Shown: positions 8,338 to 16,653 of the stretch, piece by piece
How positions within the stretch are numbered: position 1 is the first letter of the stretch
Layout of the letters: each line of letters begins with the position of its first letter
Source of the DNA: a virus
DNA: 29,830 nt
IMG/VR virus record: IMGVR_UViG_3300017744_000093
Span: 1-29,830 of that record
Direction: 5' to 3' (one strand)
The notes under the pieces: generated by a model
What the model saw: only the letters and a program-made list of their open reading frames with translations
Told to the model about the DNA's origin: nothing
Databases searched by the model: none
Program-made: the position numbers and the translations under genes

Positions 8338-10098
8338 ATGAACTTTCTAGAACAATTATGGAAACATGATAATATAAGAAAGAAAGAAAAAAACATGATT
8401 GATAGTATTATTGATGCTATTGGTGAACCCGGACTTAGAGAATTAAAAATGACAGGGGTTGACCTCAAAGAATTATTAACAGAGTACGCAGAAACTTCTA
8501 AAAAACCTATGAAAAGGGTAAGAGTTTTATCTCCTAAAAAAGATGCAGTAAAAAATTATAGAGAGAGAAGAGACGATATTAAAGAAAGAGATAAAAATAA
8601 AAATAGAAGAGAAGCGAAAGATAAACAAATAACGGCAAACGTTAGACATAATCTTCCTTCAAAAAGAGGATTAAAAGATGACCCAACAGGTAGGTTTAAT
8701 TTTCCTTTTCAAGAACAAGGACTTGAACCAACATATGATGACCTTGAAGAAAATGAGTCAACTGCGGCAAGGACTAGAGCATTAGCAGAAGAAAGTAAGC
8801 AAACTGATTGGACAGAATACCTTCAAAAAAGTAAAAGAACAGAACCTTATTTACTTTGGACAAAAGAAACCTTACCTAAAAGTAGAGGAAAAACTTTAGA
8901 AAATGTACCGTTTATGATAGATGCTCTTATGCAGGTTAAAAGAAAAGAAAATGCTAAACTAATAAATGACATAATTAGACTGCTACCCAATCAGTCTAAA
9001 GATAGAAACATTAGCGATACACAAAATGTTTGGACTAAAACAGGCAAAGATGACAAATCAATGATTAGACCTTTAACAGACCAAGAAAGAGTATTAGATT
9101 CTTTATTAGATACTATCCAATACGGACATGATTTTGAAACAAAACGTAACGCGCAAGGCGAGAGTCTAAAGCGTACAGTACAAGAAACTGAGATTTTATC
9201 TGTTAAGTTTTTATTAAAACTATCAGATAGTATTTACTTAGATGAAAAACATATTCATCCTAAAATAACTCAAAGAATCAAAACAACAGAAGGCCTGCTA
9301 CCAAAATTAATACAATTCTTAAAATCAAAAAAGAAAACTCTACCTAGGCGGGCAAGTATGAAAGCAGCACTAGATAGATTATCTACTAAAGGAAGAGGAA
9401 GAAACAGAATTATTACTCTACTCATTAACAATCCAGAAGAATATGTTTTTAATGAAGAAACTTATTCAGAAGATTTGTCTAAAATTAATAAAATAATTTC
9501 TGATAATTTATCTGATTTTAATGAGACAGTAGAACCCTTAGTAAATCAAGGAACATACGATTGGAAACAATATAATGATTCATTAATTAAAAAATATAGA
9601 GATAATAGAGATTCTATTGGACAAAGCAGAACGGAATATGTAGGAGATGAAATGGTAAAGTTGATTGATGCTATTAAAACTGATGTGGATGCTATTAAAA
9701 AACCACACAAGGCTAAGTTGGCTTTAATTAAAATAGGAAGTGAAAATGGTAAAAGTAATACTATTAATAATGAAGAATATAATAATTTCTTACAAAATCT
9801 TAATTTAATTACCGACAATTCTTATTGGAAAACTTATTCAAAAGGTACTTCTGATATAGTAGAAAGCAAAAAGCCTAATACTGCTAATGAACTCCGTACT
9901 TCTAGGACTAGCATTGAGGACAAGGCTAAACAACGCATTAAAGAATCTGTTAAACTGTTAGAAAGAGAAATAAAGGACTTAACTGAAATGGAAGAAAAGA
10001 GAGGAAACGTTCCATATTTTGCAGAAAGTAAGAAAACTATTAGAAATAAAATTGATAAACTAAAAGAAAAATATCCAGAAATGTTTAAGGAGGAATAA
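8338..10098 (+). CDS. Large charged unknown protein of the head-gene region
   Basis: This 586-residue protein is extremely rich in Lys, Arg, Glu and Asp and probably mostly helical. It begins MNFLEQLWKHD, which keeps an aromatic/hydrophobic pattern loosely like the window's tag but is not a clear copy. Residues 70-110 are very basic (RERRDDIKERDKNKNRREAK) and probably disordered; residues about 117-130 include FNFPFQEQG; the end is coiled-coil-like (LLEREIKDLTEMEEKR). An ideal AAGGTGAT site lies before the ATG. Its place between portal and protease suggests an internal head or scaffold-type protein; the family is not recognised. Confidence 0.85.
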   Translation: MNFLEQLWKHDNIRKKEKNMIDSIIDAIGEPGLRELKMTGVDLKELLTEYAETSKKPMKRVRVLSPKKDAVKNYRERRDDIKERDKNKNRREAKDKQITANVRHNLPSKRGLKDDPTGRFNFPFQEQGLEPTYDDLEENESTAARTRALAEESKQTDWTEYLQKSKRTEPYLLWTKETLPKSRGKTLENVPFMIDALMQVKRKENAKLINDIIRLLPNQSKDRNISDTQNVWTKTGKDDKSMIRPLTDQERVLDSLLDTIQYGHDFETKRNAQGESLKRTVQETEILSVKFLLKLSDSIYLDEKHIHPKITQRIKTTEGLLPKLIQFLKSKKKTLPRRASMKAALDRLSTKGRGRNRIITLLINNPEEYVFNEETYSEDLSKINKIISDNLSDFNETVEPLVNQGTYDWKQYNDSLIKKYRDNRDSIGQSRTEYVGDEMVKLIDAIKTDVDAIKKPHKAKLALIKIGSENGKSNTINNEEYNNFLQNLNLITDNSYWKTYSKGTSDIVESKKPNTANELRTSRTSIEDKAKQRIKESVKLLEREIKDLTEMEEKRGNVPYFAESKKTIRNKIDKLKEKYPEMFKEE

Positions 10099-10099
10099 T

Positions 10100-10444
10100 A
10101 TGAGTTGGAGAAATGAATTAAAAAAGGCAGATAGTCCTATTTTAGATAAAGCCACACCTAAACAAAAAAAGAGAATCAAAAAAGTTTTACAGTCAGTCCA
10201 ACCTTCTGAATACATGGGTCAAGATTTTACTAAACTAGGAGATTTAATTGATGAATTAAAATCAGAAGGGTTAGTGAAATCTAAATCAATAACTAAGAAA
10301 TTAAATAAATATGATGAGGTAAATCTGCAATTAGTTGCTAGTGCTTCTGAATTAAGAAAAGACTATGAGGTTCTATATCGTCAACTTAGAGGGATGGTTT
10401 ATCCTAAAAGTAAAGGAGATTTAGGAGAGGAAAAAGATGAATGA
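10100..10444 (+). CDS. Small helical protein with MSW tag
   Basis: This 114-residue protein starts MSWRNELKKAD. A strong AAGGAGG lies in the end of the preceding gene, about 9 bases before the ATG. It is predominantly helical and basic (KQKKRIKKVLQSVQPSEYMG), with a second helical half (VNLQLVASASELRKDYEVLY). The tag here is less hydrophobic at position 6 (Glu) than in other copies. It overlaps the next gene by 8 bases. No enzyme motif is seen; it is probably a small virion or assembly protein. Confidence 0.85.
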   Translation: MSWRNELKKADSPILDKATPKQKKRIKKVLQSVQPSEYMGQDFTKLGDLIDELKSEGLVKSKSITKKLNKYDEVNLQLVASASELRKDYEVLYRQLRGMVYPKSKGDLGEEKDE

Positions 10445-10670
10445 AGATAATGAAATGATGTTATTACTAAAAGAGTTAGTAACTAAAGTAAAGCAGTTAG
10501 AAAGTGCTGTTTATGATAAAGACAATTTGTTGATGAAGTCGGGGTATGTTGTTACAGAAACTCCTTCACCTGCCATCAGTAGCGGAATTGAAATGAGTGA
10601 TGATAAGATTGCTAAGATGGAATGGGAACAAATTAACGAAATGGTCGCAAGAATAGAAGGTGCATTTTAA
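10437..10670 (+). CDS. 77-residue acidic protein with C-terminal Trp peptide
   Basis: The N-terminal half is a coiled-coil-like helix (LLLKELVTKVKQLESAVYDK). The protein ends MEWEQINEMVARIEGAF (residues 61-77), which closely parallels the last residues of the protease-scaffold, MSWGEIHNIVSGFEE. Both have M-x-W followed by an amphipathic helix at the extreme C-terminus. GGAGAGG precedes the ATG inside the upstream gene. The shared C-terminal peptide suggests that it binds the same partner as the scaffold; this is inference. Confidence 0.82.
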   Translation: MNEDNEMMLLLKELVTKVKQLESAVYDKDNLLMKSGYVVTETPSPAISSGIEMSDDKIAKMEWEQINEMVARIEGAF

Positions 10671-10882
10671 TGACATACGATAAAGAAGTAATAGATGCTA
10701 TGCTTAAAGCAGGGGCTAAACTAAAAGAAAAAATAGAGATTATGAATCATAATGATATGATTGATAAAGATTCTTTGACAGGTGAAGATGTTAAGGTGAA
10801 GAAACCAAAGGCAGTAAAGGATGATACTATTGATAAAATAACAGGTATTAGAGAACCTTGGGGCGAGCAAAAAAAAAGATAA
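10670..10882 (+). CDS. 70-residue charged protein, possible frameshift donor
   Basis: This small Lys/Asp-rich protein (MTYDKEVIDAMLKAGAKLKE) starts in a TAATG overlap after an AGGTG site. It ends at an A9 tract: codons CAA AAA AAA AGA TAA. The in-phase A AAA AAA at 10870-10876 would let ribosomes shift -1 and continue into the zinc-finger frame downstream, giving a fused protein. Without the shift, the product is a short acidic/basic protein of unknown role. Confidence 0.75.
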   Translation: MTYDKEVIDAMLKAGAKLKEKIEIMNHNDMIDKDSLTGEDVKVKKPKAVKDDTIDKITGIREPWGEQKKR

Positions 10883-11055
10883 AAAAAGCAGCATTTGATT
10901 CTGATTATGCAAAAAAAAATGGATGTCATTCAACGTCTTGTGAAGAAAAACCTGCAATGGTTAATCCAATAGGCGGTGATGTTTTGTGTCAGAAATGTTA
11001 TGATGCGATAAAAGATGATAAAAGATACAATACTTCTCATTGGAAAAAAGTTTAG
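10858..11055 (+). CDS. Small zinc-binding protein or frameshift extension
   Basis: The frame encodes a basic stretch (RAKKKIKKAAFD) followed by C23-x4-C28 and C44-x2-C47 (numbered from TTG 10858), a likely zinc-binding module. As a separate gene it needs the TTG at 10858, which has only a weak AGGT about 12 bases upstream and overlaps the previous gene by 25 bases. Alternatively, it is translated only as a -1 frameshift extension of that gene at the A9 tract (10869-10877). The Cys pattern makes me confident that the frame is coding; how it starts is open. Confidence 0.7.
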   Translation: MGRAKKKIKKAAFDSDYAKKNGCHSTSCEEKPAMVNPIGGDVLCQKCYDAIKDDKRYNTSHWKKV

Positions 11056-11063
11056 GTGAGTTA

Positions 11064-13568
11064 ATGCCATTGTCAGGAGTTTTTGAGAAGAAAACAAACG
11101 CTGTGGCGAAGCGTGTCCTTGACTTTTATGAAGATATGAGATATAAATATCTATCAGCATTAGATGACCCTAAAGAATATGGTACAGCATGGAAAAATGC
11201 AGTAAAGAAACTTAGAACTGATTTTGACGGTTTAGGAGATTTTACAGCAGAACTTAAGAAATATCTAGATGAAGATAATGTTTTTAATGATGAATCTACT
11301 AACCCTGAATCTACAGAAGCAAAGAAATTATATAATGCTATCAAAGAACTTAGATTTAAATCTAAGGAAATGAATGACCCATTTGCTCGACAACTAGGTG
11401 ATAAGGTAATAGAAACATTAGTCAAAAAGCCTAGTGTTTATGCTATGTTTATTCATTATGCTTTACGTTCCCACACTCATGCTTTAGATAGAAAGTCATG
11501 GGAAAATAATGATATTAAACCTGATGAAATAACAGAAGGGGCTAGAGGATTAGATTTAGAATTAAAAGATATACCCCTATATTTAACAGAACATTATGGT
11601 GATGATGTAGATACTAGCCGTGTTAAATCTAAGTTTGAGGGAGCATTAAAACTTCTAGAAAAAGTCTATCTATCAGAAAACTCACAAGATAGTTGGGATA
11701 AATTAGTAGCAGTAGATATTAAAAAAGAAGACGAAGAGAAGTCAGAAGAAGAGAAGTCAGAGATTGAGTTTTTAATACCAAATAAACCAATGTATAGAAT
11801 CTTTGAAATTGACGACCTAAAAGAATTAAAAGGATTTAGTGGCGAATGGTTAGTCCAAGAAAAGTTTGATGGAATAAGAATACAAATACATAAGAAAAAC
11901 AATAAGGTTCAAATATTTACATATAATGAAAAAGATATAACAGATAAATGTAAAGATATAGTAGAAAAAGCAAAACAAAAAAGATTTGGAGATATGATTT
12001 TAGACGCAGAATTAATTTTGTATGATGGGGATGAACCTTTACATCGTGCAGATACTATTGCACATCTATTCAAAAACAAATATAAAGACGCTACATTAAA
12101 AGCAAGAATATTTGATATTATGAATCACGATGGGAAAGACTTGACTGATACACCACTTAAAGAAAGAATAAACATATTATTTTACCAATTGACTCCGGGG
12201 TCATCAGACCTATTTAATTTCCCTTCTAAGAAAAATACTAGGATTGCTGATTCAATAGCAGAAGTAGAAAAATATTCTAAAAGCCTAATGGAATCAAAAA
12301 CATCAGAAGGGGTTGTCATTAAAGATATTGAATCAACATATTATATAGGGAATAAAAAGAATCCAAAATGGATTAAATGGAAAAAGTTTGTTGATTTAGA
12401 TGTTATTGTATTAGATAAGAAAAAGACTAAATCTAATTTATATTCATACTCAGTTGGAGTTGGGCCATTAAGCGGAGAACAGGCCAGAGAACATAATGGA
12501 ACAGAAATAGAAGGTAAAACTTACTTGCCTGTAGGTAAAGCATTGAACACTAAAGAATCAGTAGACATAGGAGCAATTATTAGAGTTAAGGTTGATGAAG
12601 TTAGAAGGAAAGATAAAGGATATAGTCTGTATTCCGCAAAAGTAATTGAGATACCTGAAGTAGACTCACCTGAAAAATTAATAACTTTAGAATTATTATC
12701 TAAAGAAGGTAGAAAAACTCTAAAATATGATATTGAAGATGCTTTGTTAAAGTATACAATAACAGATGGAATACACGGTAAAGCAGATATTATTATGAAA
12801 TCAGATTTAGATGGTTTTACCATATATGGTTTTGAAGGCGATAGTTTAATGCAAAAAAATGCTCTTGCAGATATTGATTTATGGAAAGAACAATTAGGAG
12901 AAATGATAAAATCTAAAACTTCAGATGCTAGAATGTCAATTAAAAATTATTTAATCGAAGAAGGTAGACCAACTGAATTAAAAGATATATTTAGATGGGC
13001 TAATGAAAATATTCCTGATTTAACACAAAAACTTTGGGAAGGAGACTTTAACCATTTTAGTTCTTGGATGAAAGATTTTACAGGTGATTTCAAAAGAGTT
13101 GGTGAAAGTAAGTATACTGAAAACCCTGTAATGATAACAAAAGACGATTCAAAACAAGCATTATATAAATTATCCATAAGAGAAGATGATAACATTGAAT
13201 TAGTAATTACATATAAAGATGAAGAAATGATTTGGATAATAGACATAAAAGATTCAGAAGATATTTATAATCTATTTGGTAAATCAGGGAAGTTTCCTGC
13301 TGAAATCGGAGAAAGAAGTCAACCTTCTAAGTTATTAGATAAAGGTGCAATATTATTAGGAGTTCAAAAACATGGCTATCACGAATATAAATTAGATGGT
13401 GATAAGTTTAGAACTAGATTACATTTTAGAGTAGTACCTGTAAAAGAAAAAGATAAATGGGTTGTATGGACAGGAATTAAACAAAAGATGTTAGATACCA
13501 AAGAAGATGAAGGTTTATGGGATATAACAGAAGATAGGTTTAAAAAATTAACCATGCAATTTGATTAA
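11064..13568 (+). CDS. ATP-dependent DNA ligase with novel N- and C-terminal regions
   Basis: This seals nicks in DNA through a lysine-adenylate intermediate. The core has motif I EKFDGIR (Lys267), motif III LDAELILYDG (Glu316), IIIa ARIFDIM, motif IV EGVVIKD (Glu415, Lys420) and motif V PKWIKWKKF, so it looks active. An OB-type domain should follow (about 445-545). Residues 1-240 are helical and do not clearly match the usual archaeal N-terminal domain; residues about 550-834 are also unrecognised. ATG 11064 has GGTGA 5 bases upstream and is preferred over TTG 11040. Its location within virion genes is unusual. Confidence 0.93.
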   Translation: MPLSGVFEKKTNAVAKRVLDFYEDMRYKYLSALDDPKEYGTAWKNAVKKLRTDFDGLGDFTAELKKYLDEDNVFNDESTNPESTEAKKLYNAIKELRFKSKEMNDPFARQLGDKVIETLVKKPSVYAMFIHYALRSHTHALDRKSWENNDIKPDEITEGARGLDLELKDIPLYLTEHYGDDVDTSRVKSKFEGALKLLEKVYLSENSQDSWDKLVAVDIKKEDEEKSEEEKSEIEFLIPNKPMYRIFEIDDLKELKGFSGEWLVQEKFDGIRIQIHKKNNKVQIFTYNEKDITDKCKDIVEKAKQKRFGDMILDAELILYDGDEPLHRADTIAHLFKNKYKDATLKARIFDIMNHDGKDLTDTPLKERINILFYQLTPGSSDLFNFPSKKNTRIADSIAEVEKYSKSLMESKTSEGVVIKDIESTYYIGNKKNPKWIKWKKFVDLDVIVLDKKKTKSNLYSYSVGVGPLSGEQAREHNGTEIEGKTYLPVGKALNTKESVDIGAIIRVKVDEVRRKDKGYSLYSAKVIEIPEVDSPEKLITLELLSKEGRKTLKYDIEDALLKYTITDGIHGKADIIMKSDLDGFTIYGFEGDSLMQKNALADIDLWKEQLGEMIKSKTSDARMSIKNYLIEEGRPTELKDIFRWANENIPDLTQKLWEGDFNHFSSWMKDFTGDFKRVGESKYTENPVMITKDDSKQALYKLSIREDDNIELVITYKDEEMIWIIDIKDSEDIYNLFGKSGKFPAEIGERSQPSKLLDKGAILLGVQKHGYHEYKLDGDKFRTRLHFRVVPVKEKDKWVVWTGIKQKMLDTKEDEGLWDITEDRFKKLTMQFD
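11733..11762 (+). repeat. 15-base tandem duplication in the ligase linker
   Basis: Two adjacent 15-base units (GAAGAGAAGTCAGAA and GAAGAGAAGTCAGAG) encode EEKSE twice. They lie in the acidic linker between the N-terminal region and the ligase core, where length change would be tolerated. Confidence 0.85.
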
Positions 13569-13608
13569 TATCATTTAATTTATATAGTAAAAGAATTAAA
13601 GCAACCGT
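13569..13608 (+). promoter_or_regulatory. Candidate archaeal-type promoter before the protease-capsid genes
   Basis: This 40-base gap carries TTTATATA at 13579-13586, centred about 26 bases before ATG 13609, the usual distance from an archaeal TATA box to the transcription start. No ribosome-binding site precedes 13609, which fits a leaderless or very short-leader transcript. No clear upstream BRE element is visible, and AT-rich DNA gives such boxes by chance, so confidence is moderate. Confidence 0.5.
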
Positions 13609-14808
13609 ATGGCCGAGGCGTTGATGCTTTCTGATGGTTCTTTTGATATATTAAAATCAGATGAATTAGTTATTGGCGGCTATGCTTCAATAGAGATTGT
13701 AGATAAACAAAACGATTTAATTACTTTAAAGGCTTTAAACGAAGCAGTCTCTAATTACATGAAAGACCCTAAATATAGAAATGTAATGTCAAACCATTCA
13801 AATGTTCAAGTTGGAGACGTAATAGAGAAATACCGTGATAAAAACGGTATGCTCCATAAAACAGAAGTAGATGATGTAGGGTTCTATGTTGTCATTAAAT
13901 TAAGAGATGATATTGAAAAGGCAAAAGAAATATCAAGAGGTATTAGAAAGGGAACACTACGTTCCTTTAGTATAGGCGGTCAAGCCTTGAGTAAGCGAAA
14001 AAAGTCAAGTGATGAACTTGGCGAGTTTAACGAAATTGACAAATTAGAACTCCATGAAGTCACTATTTGTGAAAAGGGTATCAACCCTGAAGCAAAGTTT
14101 GACATCTTGAAGGAGGATAACGGAATGACAGAAAGATTGGAAAAAGCGTTAGAGGAACTTAACAGCCTAATGGCAGAAGTTAATGACCTCAAAAAAGAAG
14201 AAGAAGCAAAGCCTTCCTCAGATGATGGGGAAAAAGAGGCTATGGCTTATGAAAGTATGGACACTATGGAGGATGAACCAATGGATAAAGAACCCGAAGA
14301 TATAGAAATGTCTGATACAAAACCAGAAATGGATGATGAAACAGCAAAAATGAGAAGCGGCCCAGAAGGTTCAGTAGAACATGGATATGGAGAAGACCTA
14401 GAAGCAGGTAAGAAACATACACAAGCAGCACAAGTAGGACAATTGTATAAAGAGTGGCAAAACGATGACTTTGCTACACTTGACCTATCTGTTGAAAATG
14501 TAGAAAAAGCATATGATGCGTTTAAAGCAGAACAGTTAGAAAAGATGGCCTATGATACATTAAAGTCTAGATTTGAGTCTAGATTTGCTAGTGAACAAAA
14601 CGTAAGAAAGGCTGATGCTGCTAGAGCAGGATATGATGCAAAGAACGAAGTGGAAACACTAAGAGAAGAGTTTGCTATGCTAAGAAAGAGTTTGACAGAA
14701 CAAAATGAAAAGATTGTTAAGTCACAAACAGTAAAAGTTCCAAACTTTGATGTAACAAATATGTCATGGGGAGAAATCCATAACATAGTATCAGGATTTG
14801 AGGAGTGA
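13609..14808 (+). CDS. Prohead protease fused to a scaffold-like C-terminal half
   Basis: Residues 1-165 are an HK97-family (S78) prohead protease, with probable catalytic His63 in SNHSN, Ser121 in RSFSIGGQ, and an acidic residue in LELHEVTIC. Residues 170-399 are acidic and helical (EDEPMDKEPEDIEMSDTKPE, then LREEFAMLRKSLTEQNEK), as expected of a scaffold that is removed on maturation. The extreme C-terminus, MSWGEIHNIVSGFEE (385-399), resembles the N-terminal tag of other proteins. It directly precedes the capsid gene. An alternative start at ATG 13624 has GAGG 5 bases upstream, so either start is possible. Confidence 0.92.
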   Translation: MAEALMLSDGSFDILKSDELVIGGYASIEIVDKQNDLITLKALNEAVSNYMKDPKYRNVMSNHSNVQVGDVIEKYRDKNGMLHKTEVDDVGFYVVIKLRDDIEKAKEISRGIRKGTLRSFSIGGQALSKRKKSSDELGEFNEIDKLELHEVTICEKGINPEAKFDILKEDNGMTERLEKALEELNSLMAEVNDLKKEEEAKPSSDDGEKEAMAYESMDTMEDEPMDKEPEDIEMSDTKPEMDDETAKMRSGPEGSVEHGYGEDLEAGKKHTQAAQVGQLYKEWQNDDFATLDLSVENVEKAYDAFKAEQLEKMAYDTLKSRFESRFASEQNVRKADAARAGYDAKNEVETLREEFAMLRKSLTEQNEKIVKSQTVKVPNFDVTNMSWGEIHNIVSGFEE

Positions 14809-14814
14809 TAAAAA

Positions 14815-16209
14815 ATGAGTGGATATATTAAAACTATGAAAGATTTAGAAGCCGCAACCTATGGAATAAAAGGTGGAAGCGGAAATGCTTTGTTAAAGAG
14901 TGCAGGAGTTGTTGCGTTTGGTTCTTCAGGAACAGGACACGATACAGATGTAGCGGGTTTATCCGGTGCGTCAGGTCTTGCTGATTTATACAACAAGGCT
15001 TATGGACAGAAAGTTTGGTCTATGCTTAACCAAGAAGTTAATGCATTAGCAATGCTGTCAAAGAGACCATACACAACAAGTGGATGGCGTATTTTGAAAA
15101 GCCGAGCAGAAGGTGGAAGCGGTTCTACCTTTGATGTAACTATTGGCGGAGCAGGTACAGGAGCAGCAGCAACAGGTGGAGCAGCACCTAGAGCAGATAG
15201 AATTGGTGGAGTTGCTGAAAACGCATCTTTAGGTACAGGAAATGATATTCCTGCAATTACGCCTGAATACACCAAACTATTTACAAGCCCTAAAACAGTT
15301 GCTCATTTGTTTGAGTTCTCAGAACTTGCGCTTGAAATGGCTAAGATTGACGATGGAGTTGGAGACCTACGTTCTTTAATTCGTGAAGATATGGGTAAGC
15401 ATCATGCTGAAGTACAGAACAAAATGCTTCTAATGCCTTTAGAGGCATATGACGCTGTTCTAACAGGAAGCGATAATATGACTAACATTAATAGAGGTTA
15501 TACTTCTTTAATGAAAGTGGTCGCTTCATCTCAAGAAATGGAAGCAATGGTTGATGCATCAATGTTAGATGATTCTACATCTAGCACAGGTGGTCTAACT
15601 GCTACACTAAGTACAATTTATGGTGCAACAGATAGGCAACTAGTAGGTAACGCATATAACACATCTTTCCTAGATGCAGAAGTAGATTATGGAGCAGGAT
15701 ATGCAGCAGGTGATGCTAGAGTCCTAACTCTAACTATCTTAAATGATATGCTAAGAAGACTTCGTGAAAACGGAGGTAGTCCTAAAGTTATCTTAACAGG
15801 GTATGATACAATTCAGCACCTTGGTGACTTGCTACAAGCACAAGAAAGATTTATGGATAGAAAAGAGGTTATACCAACCCACAATGGAGTAAGAGGTGTA
15901 AAAGGTTCAGAAGTTGGCTTTAGAGTCGCTACTTACTATGATATACCAATTATCCCTTGTAAAGATATGCCTAAAACAGGAAACCATGCTACTGCATCAG
16001 AGAAACTAAGCGACTTGCTTGTTCTTGATACAGACCATCTTTGGATGAGTGTTCTTAAACCAACACAATACTTTGAAGACGGTATTGACCATGGAAACCC
16101 ATTCGGAGTAGGAACACTAGGAAACCAAGCAATGTATAGAACCATTGCAGAAACAGGTTGTTCTTTCTTTAAGGGTCAAGGTAAAATAACTAACCTAAAG
16201 AGTGCATGA
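14815..16209 (+). CDS. HK97-fold major capsid protein
   Basis: This is the main shell protein. It follows the protease directly, with GAGGAGTGAT upstream. The first 60 or so residues are Gly/Ser/Ala-rich and flexible (GKSAGVV/AFGSSGTGHDTD region) and may be trimmed by the protease. Capsid-like features include PYTTSGWRILKSRAEGGSGS, ITPEYTKLFTSPKTVAHLFE (the P-domain/spine helix entry), SLIREDMGKHHAEVQNKML, and the C-terminal GFRVATYYDIPIIPCKDMPK and NPFGVGTLGNQAMYRTIAE. 464 residues fits this fold. Codon choice is slightly richer in G and C than neighbours, as expected for a highly expressed gene. Confidence 0.92.
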   Translation: MSGYIKTMKDLEAATYGIKGGSGNALLKSAGVVAFGSSGTGHDTDVAGLSGASGLADLYNKAYGQKVWSMLNQEVNALAMLSKRPYTTSGWRILKSRAEGGSGSTFDVTIGGAGTGAAATGGAAPRADRIGGVAENASLGTGNDIPAITPEYTKLFTSPKTVAHLFEFSELALEMAKIDDGVGDLRSLIREDMGKHHAEVQNKMLLMPLEAYDAVLTGSDNMTNINRGYTSLMKVVASSQEMEAMVDASMLDDSTSSTGGLTATLSTIYGATDRQLVGNAYNTSFLDAEVDYGAGYAAGDARVLTLTILNDMLRRLRENGGSPKVILTGYDTIQHLGDLLQAQERFMDRKEVIPTHNGVRGVKGSEVGFRVATYYDIPIIPCKDMPKTGNHATASEKLSDLLVLDTDHLWMSVLKPTQYFEDGIDHGNPFGVGTLGNQAMYRTIAETGCSFFKGQGKITNLKSA

Positions 16210-16220
16210 GGTGATTAAGT

Positions 16221-16583
16221 ATGGCATTAGCATATACTGTATCATTACTGCCAGACCACAAAGGCATGACTTTGCCTAAAGTGGTTGGTGATGAATATGT
16301 TGTAGATGCTTTGATAGATGTAACGTCAATTGTCGCAGCAGGGTCAGTAATCCCTGCTTCGGCTCTTGGCCTTTCAACTGTTCATTGTGTAACAATATGT
16401 GGTAATGATAATCCCAATAATAGCACAAATGACATAGCAGTTAAGGTAGAAATAAGCGCAACAGGAGGATATGAATCTTCAACTTCCTTTGCTCTTATGT
16501 TCACTACTATGTCAACAGGTACTACGTTATCTAATGATGCTAATGGTGGTTCTGTTAGAGTAAGAGTTTGGGGTAATCTCTAA
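16221..16583 (+). CDS. Small capsid-associated protein candidate
   Basis: This 120-residue, beta-rich, Ser/Thr/Gly-rich protein (MALAYTVSLLPDHKGMTLPK ... ISATGGYESSTSFALMF) starts 11 bases after the capsid gene with a good GGTGAT site. It has no membrane segment or enzyme motif. Its position and composition fit a capsid decoration or stabilising protein, but the family is not recognised. A strong hairpin follows its stop. Confidence 0.82.
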   Translation: MALAYTVSLLPDHKGMTLPKVVGDEYVVDALIDVTSIVAAGSVIPASALGLSTVHCVTICGNDNPNNSTNDIAVKVEISATGGYESSTSFALMFTTMSTGTTLSNDANGGSVRVRVWGNL

Positions 16584-16600
16584 ACTTAAAATGTGACCTT

Positions 16601-16624
16601 TGGCCTTCTTTAATTAGAAGGCCA
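16601..16624 (+). terminator. Perfect 9-base-pair hairpin after the capsid gene pair
   Basis: TGGCCTTCT (16601-16609) and AGAAGGCCA (16616-16624) are perfect complements around a 6-base TTAATT loop, in the 70-base gap after the capsid and its companion. No long T run follows, so it may be an RNA-processing or stability element at the 3' end of the capsid message rather than a classic intrinsic terminator. Confidence 0.6.
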
Positions 16625-16653
16625 GAGGCTACTATAATATAAGGTGATGAAAT

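Noticed and set aside
1097-10129. The ATGAGTTGG motif as a DNA-level recombination site
   Set aside because: Copies differ by synonymous codons and two C-terminal relatives use a different Ser codon, so protein-level selection explains it better; ATGA itself comes from gene overlap.
13360-13520. 3'-phosphoesterase (LigD-type) domain at the ligase C-terminus
   Set aside because: The stretch around RTRLHFRVVPVKEKDKWVVW has a faint resemblance, but the catalytic His/Asp pattern is not visible.
14567-14590. 12-base tandem repeat (AGTCTAGATTTG) in the scaffold region
   Set aside because: Two copies only, encoding SRFESRF in a helical region; likely simple slippage without functional meaning.
16633-16638. 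TATAAT as a bacterial -10 promoter
   Set aside because: No matching -35 element at proper spacing, and such six-base matches are common in this AT-rich DNA.
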